Shown: positions 7,888 through 16,284, counted from the first letter of the stretch. The stretch is 45,022 nt of DNA from Stomatobaculum sp. (GCA_017449925.1 JAFSYO010000174.1:1-45022); one strand, 5' to 3'. Numbers and translations: made by a program. The notes: generated by a model from the sequence alone, not told the origin.

Positions 7888-9348
7888 TCAAGATATCCCT
7901 TCCCTGCCCCGGATCTGCAATGCTTCTGCGATGCTCTGTACCAGCGTTTCTTCTTCCTCTTCCTCCACAGTCCGCAGGGAAAGCCAGAGTCTCCCGTCCG
8001 CGATCCGCCCGATCACCGGGATCTGCGTGTTCCGCAGTGCAGAGGCCAGCTGCTCCGGCGTCCTGCCCGGCACCAGGCCCCGGATCGTCACGGCATATCC
8101 CGGCAGCGCCGTTTCCGGCGCGGCGCCTCCGCCCACCCGGTCTCCGCAGGGCTCCGGAAGGAACAGATATCCCTGTCCCATAAATCTCTGTTCCATCTGC
8201 ATCTGCAGTTTTACTGCCCGGACACAAAGTTCCTCTTCTCCCGCCGTGATCTGCCGCAGAGTCGGAATCTCCCTCAGGGCTCGGTCCGGGTCCAGATACA
8301 GTTTCAGCACCGCTTCCGCCGCGGCCAGAGTCATCTTATCCACCCGGAAAGCCCGGGCCAGAGGATGCTTCTTCATCCTGTCGATCAGTGCCTTCTTCCC
8401 CACGGCAAAACCTGCCTGGGGGCCGCCGAGAAGCTTGTCCCCGCTGAACATGACAAGATCCGCCCCCGCTTTCAGCGCCTGGCTTACCGCCGGCTCGTCG
8501 ATGCCGTACCGGTCCAGGTCGATGAAGAGCCCGCTGCCCATATCGTAGAGCAAGGGAAGGTCCTGTTTCAGCTCCGAAAGTTCCTGCAGCGTCGTCTCCC
8601 TGGTAAATCCGATGATCCGGTAATTGCTTGTATGGACCTTCAGAAGCGCCGCAGTGTTCTCCGTCACAGCATCCCTGTAGTCCTCCGGCTTCGTGCGGTT
8701 GGTGGTCCCCACCTCCACCAGGGAAGCGCCGCTCTGTTTCATGATGTCCGGCACCCGGAAAGATCCGCCGATCTCCACTTCTTCTCCCCGGGACACGATG
8801 ACTTCCTTTCCGGCCGCCAGTGCGGACAGGCAAAGCAGCACTGCCGCGGCGTTGTTGTTCACTGCCATGGCAGCCTCGGCTCCGGTGATCTTTTTCAGGA
8901 TCTCCTCCACATGGACCTGGCGGGATCCCCGTACGCCCTCCGAAAGATCATATTCCAGATTGGAGGGATGTCTTGCCGCCTCTGCCGCAGCGCAGACCGC
9001 TTTTTCGGGAAGCACGGCGCGCCCCAGGTTCGTGTGCAGCACTACCCCTGTGGCGTTGATGACCCGGCGGAGATGGTGTTCCGGCGTATTTCTGAGATAT
9101 TCCGCCGCCTGCTCCGCCAGGGCGGCTGCGTCCGGCATTTCATCCATATTCTGCAGCCGTCCCTCCAGGACTGCCTGCCGCAGTTCCCCGGTCAGCCGCC
9201 GTACCGTATCCGCCGCTTCTGCATGAGACATTTCTTTCGCCGTTTCCCTCCGGGACGCATCTCCCGGATCATCCCCTGACAGCATGGCTTTCAGCACTTC
9301 GTCCACCTTCGGGATCGCCCGAAGCAGCTCGTTGCGTTCTTCCATCAT
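7888..9348 (-). CDS. selA: L-seryl-tRNA(Sec) selenium transferase
   Basis: PLP enzyme that converts seryl-tRNA(Sec) to selenocysteinyl-tRNA(Sec) using selenophosphate. The 486-residue length and motifs fit SelA: INATGVVLHTNLGRA near 97, NNNAAAVLL near 164, and the PLP-binding lysine in FSGDKLLGGPQAG (Lys305). Two adjacent ATG codons are possible (9348 or 9345); the second has better spacing from CGGAG. The first overlaps the stop of the SemiSWEET gene by one base, so translation is coupled. selB, selD and a tRNA-Sec are not next to it, which is unusual since they often cluster. Confidence 0.93.
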   Translation of the reverse strand: MMEERNELLRAIPKVDEVLKAMLSGDDPGDASRRETAKEMSHAEAADTVRRLTGELRQAVLEGRLQNMDEMPDAAALAEQAAEYLRNTPEHHLRRVINATGVVLHTNLGRAVLPEKAVCAAAEAARHPSNLEYDLSEGVRGSRQVHVEEILKKITGAEAAMAVNNNAAAVLLCLSALAAGKEVIVSRGEEVEIGGSFRVPDIMKQSGASLVEVGTTNRTKPEDYRDAVTENTAALLKVHTSNYRIIGFTRETTLQELSELKQDLPLLYDMGSGLFIDLDRYGIDEPAVSQALKAGADLVMFSGDKLLGGPQAGFAVGKKALIDRMKKHPLARAFRVDKMTLAAAEAVLKLYLDPDRALREIPTLRQITAGEEELCVRAVKLQMQMEQRFMGQGYLFLPEPCGDRVGGGAAPETALPGYAVTIRGLVPGRTPEQLASALRNTQIPVIGRIADGRLWLSLRTVEEEEEETLVQSIAEALQIRGREGIS

Positions 9349-9668
9349 CAGCTCCGGTCCTTTCCGTTCACCTGTTCCAGTTCTCTCGCCCGATCCAGCG
9401 CGCTGTTCCGGAAATAGAGGACGATGTCGATGGACACCATGACCATATTCAGGATATAGAACCACACCGAATACGCCAGGACCCCTGTCCGCTGCCAGCT
9501 GACCATCTTCCCGATCAGTCCCACGAAGTAACCGATCACCACGATGATCTCAAACATCACGCTTTTTCCCTTTGCAGTCCTGGACTGCAGGGATTTCACG
9601 ATATTCAGCGGCCAGGAACATCCGAAAGCGATCATCATCGCGATCTCACAAAGCTGAACCACATCCAT
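9348..9668 (-). CDS. SemiSWEET/MtN3-type small membrane transporter
   Basis: A 106-residue three-TM protein of the MtN3/SWEET (PQ-loop) superfamily, which form dimers that move sugars or other small solutes. The family-like N-terminal segment is CEIAMMIAFGCSWPLNIVKS, followed by RTAKGKSVMFEIIVVIGYF and a third helix, SVWFYILNMVMVSIDIVLYF. The C-terminal tail is short and charged. AAGGAG lies about 14 bases before the ATG, a little far. It is the first gene of a unit with selA. The substrate is unknown and no functional link to selenium is evident. Confidence 0.7.
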   Translation of the reverse strand: MDVVQLCEIAMMIAFGCSWPLNIVKSLQSRTAKGKSVMFEIIVVIGYFVGLIGKMVSWQRTGVLAYSVWFYILNMVMVSIDIVLYFRNSALDRARELEQVNGKDRS

Positions 9669-9745
9669 TTCTGTTTTTTAACTCCTTCTCTTGTTGAGAC
9701 TATAAATCTACCTGCCTACCATCATACCATTCCTAAGAAAGCTTC

Positions 9746-9925
9746 TCAATGATCTCGGAGAGCAGCTTCCCGTGCAGCTGCGTCCGCTCTGTCGGTTTCG
9801 CCGCGCAGCAAGGCGGACGCCGCTTTGGGCTCCATGAACCCGTGGTCGCCGTCGCGGCGCCGCACTGCGCGGTGAAACTCTCCGGCGCAGACGATCAGCT
9901 TCCGGGAAGCGTCTCTCCGTGACAT
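9746..9925 (-). other. Possible 59-codon ORF or gene remnant in an otherwise empty stretch
   Basis: The 383 bases between the SemiSWEET gene and the esterase hold a minus-strand frame of 59 codons beginning MSRRDASRKLIVCAGEF, with GC-rich codon bias like the surrounding genes. A different frame continues at the 3' end with a plausible C-terminus (LLSEIIEKLS then a stop), as if a frameshift had broken a slightly longer protein. No good ribosome binding site is seen and I do not recognise the sequence. It may equally be spurious. Confidence 0.2.
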
Positions 9926-9930
9926 ATAAC

Positions 9931-9959
9931 TTTCTTTCTCAAAAAGTTTCTGCTATAAT
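9931..9959 (+). promoter_or_regulatory. Candidate promoter of the esterase gene
   Basis: TATAAT at 9954-9959 is preceded by TG one base upstream, an extended -10. A weak -35 (TTTCTT, 9931-9936) lies 17 bases away. Predicted transcription start is near 9966, giving a leader of about 85 bases. Confidence 0.6.
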
Positions 9960-9968
9960 GTGTTAGTT

Positions 9969-10022
9969 GTCCGTCATCCCGGGTTTGCAGAGGACGGACT
10001 GTACGGGGAGAACTGCTCCCCG
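9969..10022 (+). promoter_or_regulatory. Two stem-loops in the esterase leader
   Basis: Stem 1 pairs GTCCGTC (9969-9975) with GACGGAC (9993-9999). Stem 2 pairs CGGGGAG (10004-10010) with CTCCCCG (10016-10022) over a 5-base loop. Neither is followed by a T-run. They occupy most of the leader before the ATG at 10052. No known riboswitch class was recognised. Confidence 0.45.
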
Positions 10023-10051
10023 GAGAAATCAGTAACAGAACCGAGGCCACC

Positions 10052-10828
10052 ATGATCATTAAACGCGACAGATTATTTACACCGGCAAATGCATACCGCC
10101 GGCTTCATATTTATCTTCCGGACAATTATTACGAAAGTGACGAGCGCTACCCCGTCATGTACTTTTTTGACGGGCACAACCTCTTTTTCAATGAAGACGC
10201 CACTTTCGGAAAAAGCTGGGGGATGAAAGAATACCTGGAATCCTGGCATCGGAGGATGATCGTCATCGGCATCGAGTGCAGCCATGAGGGCAATCAGCGC
10301 CTCCAGGAGTACTGTCCCTATGTGTACACGGGGAAATTCTGGGGCAATCTGCACGGCACCGGCAAGGAGACTCTGCGCTGGATCACGGAGGAACTGAAAC
10401 CGGACATCGACCGGGAGTTCCGCACCTATTCCTTCCGGGAGGCCAACGGCATCGCCGGCTCCAGCATGGGAGGGTTGATGGCGCTGTACGGCGTGATGAT
10501 GCACAACCAGGTTTTCTCCAAGGCGGCCTGTGTCTCCAGTTCCATCGGTCCCGGCATGAAGGAGCTGATACACGACATCTCAAACGCGGACATCAGCCCG
10601 GACACCAGGGTCTATCTGTCCTGGGGCGAGGAGGAGGCAAAGCAGTTCGGCAGCAAGGATCTCCCGGCCCTTACCACCAGGATGGCACAGAACAATTACA
10701 CCATCGCCGGTCTTCTGAACCAGCATGGGTGCGCGACCAGGGTCGTATGCCAGTACGGCGGCAATCACTGCGAGGCGGACTGGGAAAAGCAGGTCCCCGG
10801 ATTTATGCAGTTCCTCTGGGACATGTGA
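10052..10828 (+). CDS. Alpha/beta-hydrolase esterase (esterase D-like, PF00756 type)
   Basis: A 258-residue cytoplasmic hydrolase. The fold is shown by YPVMYFFDGHNLF near 33, and by the nucleophile elbow GIAGSSMGGLMALYG with Ser138 as the likely nucleophile. A C-terminal His in YGGNHCEADW near 242 would complete the triad. The sequence fits the putative-esterase family that includes enterochelin-esterase and S-formylglutathione-hydrolase relatives. The substrate cannot be read from the sequence. It stands alone, with its own promoter and a strong terminator downstream. The ATG at 10052 follows GAGG. Confidence 0.85.
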   Translation: MIIKRDRLFTPANAYRRLHIYLPDNYYESDERYPVMYFFDGHNLFFNEDATFGKSWGMKEYLESWHRRMIVIGIECSHEGNQRLQEYCPYVYTGKFWGNLHGTGKETLRWITEELKPDIDREFRTYSFREANGIAGSSMGGLMALYGVMMHNQVFSKAACVSSSIGPGMKELIHDISNADISPDTRVYLSWGEEEAKQFGSKDLPALTTRMAQNNYTIAGLLNQHGCATRVVCQYGGNHCEADWEKQVPGFMQFLWDM

Positions 10829-10849
10829 CCGCGTATCGAACAACAACAA

Positions 10850-10894
10850 AAAACAGCTCCGGAACAGGCATCCTGTCTGTCCCGAAGCTGTTTT
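10850..10894. terminator. Bidirectional intrinsic terminator
   Basis: Arms 10850-10867 and 10877-10894 pair over 18 positions with two mismatches (AAAACAGCTCCGGAACAG with CTGTCCCGAAGCTGTTTT). The plus side is followed by GTTTTT. It lies between convergent genes. Confidence 0.85.
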
Positions 10895-10929
10895 GTTTTT
10901 CTCCCGCTGAAACCAGATTCCGCTATACT

Positions 10930-11352
10930 TCAGCTGAAATCGAAAATGTTCAGGCCGGTGACATCATCGTGCTTTCTTCCCACGCGGCCGTCCAGCACGG
11001 TGAGGAACAGTTCGCAGGTGCCGGAGATCCGGCATTCCACCAGATGGCCTCCGAAGGCCTGGAGATTCTCGTTGCATGCTGTTATATGGATATGCTGGTA
11101 GACTTTATCGCCCTGCATGGTGATGTTTCCGTTCACGGAGGAGACTTCCAGAGCTTCGTCAAAGGTCCTCTTTTTAAACTCCTGTTTGTCCACATCATAA
11201 AGGCCAAGGACCACGTGGTCCGCCGCGCCTAGTCCTTCGATGCTCGCAAGGGTGATCCCTTCTTTTTCGCAGAGTTCCAGCAGTTTGCTGATCACTTCCT
11301 CCCCGCGGTCGATCCGTATCACATACTGCTTCCCGAATTGTCTGTATTCCAT
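10930..11352 (-). CDS. PCC/PPC-domain (DUF296) protein
   Basis: A 140-residue single-domain protein of the Plants-and-Prokaryotes-Conserved family (PF03479), the trimeric fold also found fused to AT-hooks in plants. Diagnostic features are the LASIEGLGAADHVVLGLYD stretch and the histidines of HIHITACN (His87, His89) and FGGHLVE (His103), which bind metal in characterised bacterial relatives. Its biological role in bacteria is unsettled. The start has GGAGGAGAG immediately upstream, preceded by a 14-bp palindrome. It lies 69 bases downstream of the EamA transporter gene on the same strand and could share its transcript. Confidence 0.85.
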   Translation of the reverse strand: MEYRQFGKQYVIRIDRGEEVISKLLELCEKEGITLASIEGLGAADHVVLGLYDVDKQEFKKRTFDEALEVSSVNGNITMQGDKVYQHIHITACNENLQAFGGHLVECRISGTCELFLTVLDGRVGRKHDDVTGLNIFDFS

Positions 11353-11363
11353 CTCTCCTCCTG

Positions 11364-11377
11364 ATTATCATGATAAT
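11364..11377. promoter_or_regulatory. 14-bp perfect palindrome upstream of the PCC gene
   Basis: ATTATCATGATAAT lies a few bases upstream of the PCC gene's ribosome binding site. It is a plausible operator. The half-sites resemble those of a Fur box but are inverted relative to the usual order, so no regulator is assigned. Confidence 0.35.
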
Positions 11378-11420
11378 ACATTTGAAAAGTTACTCTCTGA
11401 TTTCTTCCGCACGGACTGTT

Positions 11421-12275
11421 TCAGGCTTCCGCCGGATTCATCTTCGCGTCCAGAATCATGCCTGTCAAAATGAAAATGAAGCCTGTCAGGACGATGACTG
11501 AAGGATATTCCTTCAGGAACAGGGCCACCCAGACCGGTCCCAGGATCATCTCGGCAAGGGCGATGATGGCCGCCTTCTGCGGCGCCACTTTCTGGACGCC
11601 CATGTTGTAAAAAGCGTAGCCGCCGCCGATCTGCACCGCCCCGAGGATCAGCATGATGAGCCACTGCACCGGGGTCATGTCCGGGATCTCCTTCAGGCAC
11701 CAGGGGAACAGAAGGAACACGGCTGCGCCGGTGAAGAAGTTCGCCACGGAGACCAGGCCCACCGGATTCGTCCCGGCCGCCTTTTTAGCACTCACGGTCA
11801 TGAGGGCAAAGGTGATACCGCTGGAGAAGGCGATCAGGTTCCCGAGGCTCGAGGTCTGATCCGTGCCGGACATCATGAACAGCACCACGCCGACAGCGAT
11901 GATGAACACCGGTATGAACTTCCGCATGACAAACTTCCGGGTCCGCACCAGGTCCGCGAGGAACAGCCACATCACGGAGGTGTACTGCATTCCCACCGCG
12001 ATGGGCGCCGAAGTCATCGCAAGAGAAGCAATGACCGCGAGGCAGACCATGGAGTAGCAGCAGACATACACCAGCATCCAGGCGTTCCAGTGAAGCTTTT
12101 TCGGCCGTATAAAACCTGCCAGGGCGATCCCCGCGATGACAGACCTGAGCCCGCAGATCAGAAGAGATCCTATGGTCAGGTACTTCACCATCGGCGCGTT
12201 AAGACTCCAGAGCACGGCGCCGATGAACACCATCATGCCTCCGCTTAAGTTTACGACCGGTTTTTCCTGACTCAT
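11421..12275 (-). CDS. DMT-superfamily EamA transporter
   Basis: An inner-membrane protein of 284 residues with about ten hydrophobic helices arranged as two EamA repeats (first repeat from GGMMVFIGAVLWSLNAPMVKYL, second from LIAFSSGITFALMTVSAKKA). The motif ILGPVWVALFLKEYPS near the C-terminus is typical of the family. Members export amino acids, purines or other metabolites, and the substrate here is unknown. The gene ends 69 bases before the PCC-domain gene on the same strand, with no terminator between. Confidence 0.88.
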   Translation of the reverse strand: MSQEKPVVNLSGGMMVFIGAVLWSLNAPMVKYLTIGSLLICGLRSVIAGIALAGFIRPKKLHWNAWMLVYVCCYSMVCLAVIASLAMTSAPIAVGMQYTSVMWLFLADLVRTRKFVMRKFIPVFIIAVGVVLFMMSGTDQTSSLGNLIAFSSGITFALMTVSAKKAAGTNPVGLVSVANFFTGAAVFLLFPWCLKEIPDMTPVQWLIMLILGAVQIGGGYAFYNMGVQKVAPQKAAIIALAEMILGPVWVALFLKEYPSVIVLTGFIFILTGMILDAKMNPAEA

Positions 12276-12383
12276 ACTCGACCCCGCTTCTGCATCTTAC
12301 CGCAGTCCGCTTACTCATTTCACCTGTACGGTCCAGTCTACCACATCCGGCCCGAAAGCTGTAGTGCCGGGAGCAGTTTTATA

Positions 12384-12392
12384 TGTTATACT
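12384..12392 (+). promoter_or_regulatory. Candidate extended -10 promoter for the two-TM protein
   Basis: TGTTATACT gives TATACT (12387-12392) preceded by TGT, an extended -10 element. The -35 at 17 bases is poor. It lies 64 bases before the ATG at 12457. Confidence 0.45.
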
Positions 12393-12456
12393 TGTTTTGC
12401 TGCCGGGACAGCGGGAAAACTTCTCGTTCCGCCAGGGCAGCGGAAAGGGGTGCTTC

Positions 12457-13326
12457 ATGCAGAAATATGACAACAGTACTCGGAAACAGGAACTGGAAAA
12501 GCTGAACGCCGGCTATCAGAAGATCCGCACTTTAACCTTTGTACTGATCGGTCTTCTTGTCCTGGCGCTGCTCACCGCTATTTTTAAGCAGATGATTCCC
12601 TCGATCGCTGCTCTCTTTGTAATGCTGCTGTTCCGTTTCTCTATCCATAAAAAGGCGCGGAAAGAGTACCAGCAGGCTCTGGTGGACGCGGCCCTCACCT
12701 GCTCCATCGGTTCGAAGCTGGACCAGTATGAGCTCCAGAACAAAGGGGGCACCGGTATCACCCGGGAGGAGATCCGGGAAGCGGAGCTCCTGCCCATCCG
12801 CGAAGGAGAGACGAGTTTCATCGGTCTTTACCAGGGAATCTCCGGGACGCTCCGGGGCATGCCTGTTTCCCTGAACGACACGACTCTGCAGCAGTTCCAG
12901 CATGCCGGCCAGAAGGGCGCCGATGTGCTCTGCGGAGTCTGGATGCACTTTGTCCTGCCTCAAACCACCGGGAAGAACTACCGCGTTCTCACGAAGGATA
13001 TGATCGCAGCGGATCTGGAGGAAGAATTCTTCTCTTCCCTGCCTGACCTGAAGAAGCAGGATGCCGCCGCTGCCGGCCTGAAGGAAAAAGTGAACCTCTA
13101 CGGCGGCGGAATCACTCCTGCCGACGCTTCCGCAGCCAACGAGCTGTTCCGGAAGTCCTCCGCTCAGCCGGCCCTTTCTGTCCGGGGGAACATCGTGGAC
13201 CTTTTCCTGAAGGGCCGGGTCCTCGCGCCCAATTATCCCATTAGTCTGAAGCCGGATGAAAAGGCCCTCAATATGGACCCGCTGCCGGAGTTCCGGGATG
13301 TCCTCGCCCTGGTGAAAGCGCTGTAA
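12457..13326 (+). CDS. Membrane-anchored protein, possibly DUF3137-like
   Basis: A 289-residue protein. A charged N-terminus is followed by two closely spaced hydrophobic helices at about 22-60 (TLTFVLIGLLVLALLTAIF, then SIAALFVMLLFRFSIH), and the rest is soluble and presumably cytoplasmic. The architecture and the later GISGTLRGMPVSL and GVWMHFVLPQTTGK stretches recall DUF3137 proteins, but I am not certain. ATG 12457 is chosen because AAAGGGG precedes it. The gene is monocistronic, ending at the 13364-13396 terminator. Function unknown. Confidence 0.6.
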   Translation: MQKYDNSTRKQELEKLNAGYQKIRTLTFVLIGLLVLALLTAIFKQMIPSIAALFVMLLFRFSIHKKARKEYQQALVDAALTCSIGSKLDQYELQNKGGTGITREEIREAELLPIREGETSFIGLYQGISGTLRGMPVSLNDTTLQQFQHAGQKGADVLCGVWMHFVLPQTTGKNYRVLTKDMIAADLEEEFFSSLPDLKKQDAAAAGLKEKVNLYGGGITPADASAANELFRKSSAQPALSVRGNIVDLFLKGRVLAPNYPISLKPDEKALNMDPLPEFRDVLALVKAL

Positions 13327-13363
13327 GCCGGAGGGCGGGATTCCGTATCAATCTCCTGGAAAC

Positions 13364-13396
13364 AAAAGGAAGACCGCATTTCACGGTCTTCCTTTT
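13364..13396. terminator. Bidirectional intrinsic terminator
   Basis: A 13-bp perfect stem (13364-13376 with 13384-13396, AAAAGGAAGACCG and its complement) has a 7-base loop and a T-run on both strands, between convergent genes. Confidence 0.9.
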
Positions 13397-13430
13397 TTAC
13401 ATTCTGTTTATTTCCTCACACATGCCGTCC

Positions 13431-14195
13431 TTATTCCCGCATACTGTCTTCCAGCGCGTCGACGATGGTCGCCACGACTTTGTCCGCCTTTTCCTGCACT
13501 TCCTTCGGAGCGTAGGGGAAGGTATAGGAGACGTCGGAGGCTTCCAGAAGGGGCAGGTCGTTGATGGAATCGCCGATGCCGTAAAGCCGGAATTCGCCCA
13601 GCTGCTCCTTCATGTACTCCCGGAGGAAGTTCACGCCTTTTCCTTTGGAGCAGCCGCGGGGGGCAATGTCGATCTCAATGACGTTCTGAAAGGCTTCGAT
13701 CTTGTCGCCATAGCGCTCGTTCAGGCTCTTGCTGATGGAGGCTGCCTCCTCCAGGCTTTCCGTGTGGATGCTGACCTGGTGGATAAGGCCCTTCGGCGCG
13801 TCGTCCACGCCGGTGATAATGTAGTATTTTCCGGGATAATCCATCTCGCTGAAGACACAGATGTCTCCCTCCACATCAAGGGTCAGGCGGTAGCCCTTCG
13901 GGTTGTATTCCTTCACGATGGCATCCGCCACGTCCCGGTCAACGCCCCGCTTCAGGATGGGCTGGTAGTTCCGGTCCACGATGTTCGCGCCGCTGCTGGT
14001 GATAAAGAAATCCGGCTCCACGAATCCGGTGATAAAGGGCGTCAGGCCCCCCACCTGCCGGCCGGTGCAGAGGCCGAAGAGATGGCCTGCATCCTGATAC
14101 TCCCGGATCTTCTTCACTGATTCCGGCGGCAGCTTCACTTCCGCTTTGTAGAAATACAGGGTTCCGTCAAAATCGCTCGCAAAAACCTTTTTCAT
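13431..14195 (-). CDS. HAD-superfamily Cof-type phosphatase
   Basis: A 254-residue cytoplasmic phosphohydrolase of the HAD IIB (Cof/YbiV) type, acting on sugar phosphates or similar small phosphates. Motif I is DFDGTLYF (nucleophile Asp8, general acid Asp10). The C2-type cap is in the middle. Motif III/IV residues appear in CSKGKGVNFLREY and GIGDSINDLPLLEAS near 206-220. The start has GAGGAG just upstream. It lies 78 bases downstream of the GH32 gene on the same strand, which suggests it dephosphorylates a product of sugar metabolism (inference). Confidence 0.9.
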   Translation of the reverse strand: MKKVFASDFDGTLYFYKAEVKLPPESVKKIREYQDAGHLFGLCTGRQVGGLTPFITGFVEPDFFITSSGANIVDRNYQPILKRGVDRDVADAIVKEYNPKGYRLTLDVEGDICVFSEMDYPGKYYIITGVDDAPKGLIHQVSIHTESLEEAASISKSLNERYGDKIEAFQNVIEIDIAPRGCSKGKGVNFLREYMKEQLGEFRLYGIGDSINDLPLLEASDVSYTFPYAPKEVQEKADKVVATIVDALEDSMRE

Positions 14196-14273
14196 CTCTT
14201 CTTCTCCTCGTCTTTACAAGTGTTTTCCGGCCGCCAGGACCGGCTTCTGTTCACTGAGCTGCCAGACCGGGTC

Positions 14274-15761
14274 TTAATCACCGAGCCGCCAGAACTTCAG
14301 GTCCATCAGCGCCTCTCCGTCTGCATAGAACGAAATGCCTTCCGCCGAGGGCTCTGTGTAGAGAGACATGCTCATCACCTGCTCCCCGTCCCCGATAAAA
14401 CATTCCGCGCTGAAGCGGTCCAGGATGAGCCGGAAGGTAAGAACTCCGTCCCGGTGCTCCACCAGACAGCGCCGCTGGTGGATGATGGCCCTGCGGGAGC
14501 CGGAGAACTTCCGGTCCGCCTTCAGGGTCCCCTCGTGGGGCCGGAAGCTGAATGCCGTGTGGAACTGTTCGTTTTCCGCAAAGCGGACCATAAATTTGTG
14601 GAACAGGGCCGCCGGATTCGCGGGGCGCACCCGGATCTCCATCTCCACAGCCCGTCCGGAGACGCCGGGGAGCCTGATCTGTCCGCACACCGGGATGTCA
14701 TGGAACTCCGCTTCATCACGCCGGAGCGACGCAAGCTCCCGGAGCGGCTGCTGGTACAGTCTTCCGTTACGAAGAGACAGTTCCCGCGGCAGGGACATCT
14801 GCCCCGCCCAGGCCGCCTCCGGCATGCGGATGGCGCAGGCGTCCCAGTTCTGCATCCAGCCGATCATCACCCGCCGCCCGTCCGGCATCAGCACCGTCTG
14901 GGGCGCGTAGAAATCGATGCCGTAGTCGATAGCCTGGTCTGTTTCTTCCTCGAAATCACCCGTCTGTTCGTCAAAATTACCGGTGAGGCAGAGGGTGCCG
15001 TTCCCGTTGTGGTACTCAAAGCCCTCCGGCAGCATATCCTGGGGGCTTGTGATCAGCACCCATTTCCCGTCCAGCGGGAAGAAATCCGGACATTCCCACA
15101 TCCTGCCGAAGCGGTTCCCGTTCGCTGCCAGGACCTTCCAGAACTTCCAGCAGAAGCCGTCGTCACTGAGGTAAAGAAGGATCTGGCCGCTGCCGTCCGC
15201 CGGCCGGTTCCCTATGGCGCAGCACAGTCTGCCGTCGGAAAGCTGAAAGATCTTCGGATCCCGGAAATCGGCATTGCTTCCGCCTTCCGGAAGATCCTTC
15301 GCCGTCAGGACCGGATTCCCCTCGTATTTCCGGTAATCCGTTCCGTCGCCTACAGCAAGATTCTGGGTCTGCAGTTCCTGGAACTGGCCGTTCTCCTGCT
15401 GTTCCCGGCTGACGCCCGTGTACATGAGAAGCTGCTGTCCGTCCGGAAGCGGAAATGCACTGCCGGAAAAGCAGCCCTCCCTGTCGTAGGCTTCATCCGG
15501 CGCCAGGGCGCAGGGCAGGTATTCCCAGTGCAGCATGTCTCCGCTTACCGCGTGGCCCCAGTGCATGGAGTCCCAGTGGGATGCGTAGGGGTAATACTGG
15601 TAGAACATGTGGTATTGTCCGCGGTAGATACCGAAGCCGTTCGGGTCGTTCATCCAGCCGCACTGGGGCGACAGATGAAATACCGGACGCTGCTCCGGCG
15701 GGATGGAAGGCCCGTTCCTTGCCTCGTATTCTCTGGCTTTCTGCAGTTCACTGCTGATCAT
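14274..15761 (-). CDS. GH32 beta-fructofuranosidase / sucrose-6-phosphate hydrolase
   Basis: A 495-residue glycoside hydrolase without signal peptide, so intracellular. All GH32 signatures are present: nucleophile Asp39 in WMNDPNG, Asp168 in FRDPK, and the acid/base Glu223 in WECPDFF. The C-terminal third is the beta-sandwich domain. Intracellular GH32 enzymes hydrolyse sucrose-6-phosphate or sucrose and short fructans. No PTS or ABC sugar transporter is nearby, so the substrate form is undecided. Translation starts at 15761 behind AAGGAG, only 10 bases after the nitroreductase stop codon, indicating co-transcription. Confidence 0.92.
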   Translation of the reverse strand: MISSELQKAREYEARNGPSIPPEQRPVFHLSPQCGWMNDPNGFGIYRGQYHMFYQYYPYASHWDSMHWGHAVSGDMLHWEYLPCALAPDEAYDREGCFSGSAFPLPDGQQLLMYTGVSREQQENGQFQELQTQNLAVGDGTDYRKYEGNPVLTAKDLPEGGSNADFRDPKIFQLSDGRLCCAIGNRPADGSGQILLYLSDDGFCWKFWKVLAANGNRFGRMWECPDFFPLDGKWVLITSPQDMLPEGFEYHNGNGTLCLTGNFDEQTGDFEEETDQAIDYGIDFYAPQTVLMPDGRRVMIGWMQNWDACAIRMPEAAWAGQMSLPRELSLRNGRLYQQPLRELASLRRDEAEFHDIPVCGQIRLPGVSGRAVEMEIRVRPANPAALFHKFMVRFAENEQFHTAFSFRPHEGTLKADRKFSGSRRAIIHQRRCLVEHRDGVLTFRLILDRFSAECFIGDGEQVMSMSLYTEPSAEGISFYADGEALMDLKFWRLGD

Positions 15762-15771
15762 AGTCTTCTCC

Positions 15772-16284
15772 TTACCGGTAGATCACCGTCTCGCTGAGAT
15801 CCTTCCTCTTCGTGTGGTTCGGGAGCGGTCCCGCGCCCTCCGCAGCATAACCGAGATCCAGCAGCATCAGGATCTCCTCGTTCTCCGGCAGGTCCAGAAG
15901 CTTCTCCACCTTCTCTGTATCATAGAAGTTCAGCCAGCAGCTGTCCAACCCTTCATCCGTCGCCGCCAGCATCATGTGGGTCGCGACGATCGCCGCATCC
16001 TCTGCACCGGAGTCCTTCTTTCCGCCGGGATAAACGAATACGTTGTTCTTGTCATAAGCCACCACCAGCACCATCGGCGCCCCGTAGCGGCAGGGCGTGG
16101 CAGAATCGACCCCCGCCAGATTCTCAGCGGACTGAAGCACATAGATGCGCTGTTCCTGCAGGTTTTTCGCAGTGGGCGCCAGACGGCCGGCTTCCAGGAC
16201 AGCGGTCAGCTTTTCAGCCTCGACCGGGCGGTTGGAATACTTCTTGCATGAGTAGCGGTTCTTTACGACTTCCTTGAATTCCAT
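15772..16284 (-). CDS. Nitroreductase-family FMN protein
   Basis: A 170-residue flavoprotein of the NfsA/FRP-like nitroreductase superfamily using FMN and NAD(P)H. The N-terminal FMN-binding pattern is NRYSCKKYSNRPV. Other family features are LEAGRLAPTAKNLQEQRIYV and AATDEGLDSCWLNFY near 107-121. The frame is open for 82 further codons upstream, but the start at 16284 is chosen because it matches the family's N-terminus and the extension runs through the upstream terminator. It is the first gene of a unit with the GH32 and HAD genes. The physiological substrate is unknown. Confidence 0.88.
   Translation of the reverse strand: MEFKEVVKNRYSCKKYSNRPVEAEKLTAVLEAGRLAPTAKNLQEQRIYVLQSAENLAGVDSATPCRYGAPMVLVVAYDKNNVFVYPGGKKDSGAEDAAIVATHMMLAATDEGLDSCWLNFYDTEKVEKLLDLPENEEILMLLDLGYAAEGAGPLPNHTKRKDLSETVIYR

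Noticed and set aside
9669..10051. tRNA-Sec next to selA
   Set aside because: No cloverleaf with the long variable arm or the GGTTCGAATC-type T-loop could be found in this gap on either strand.
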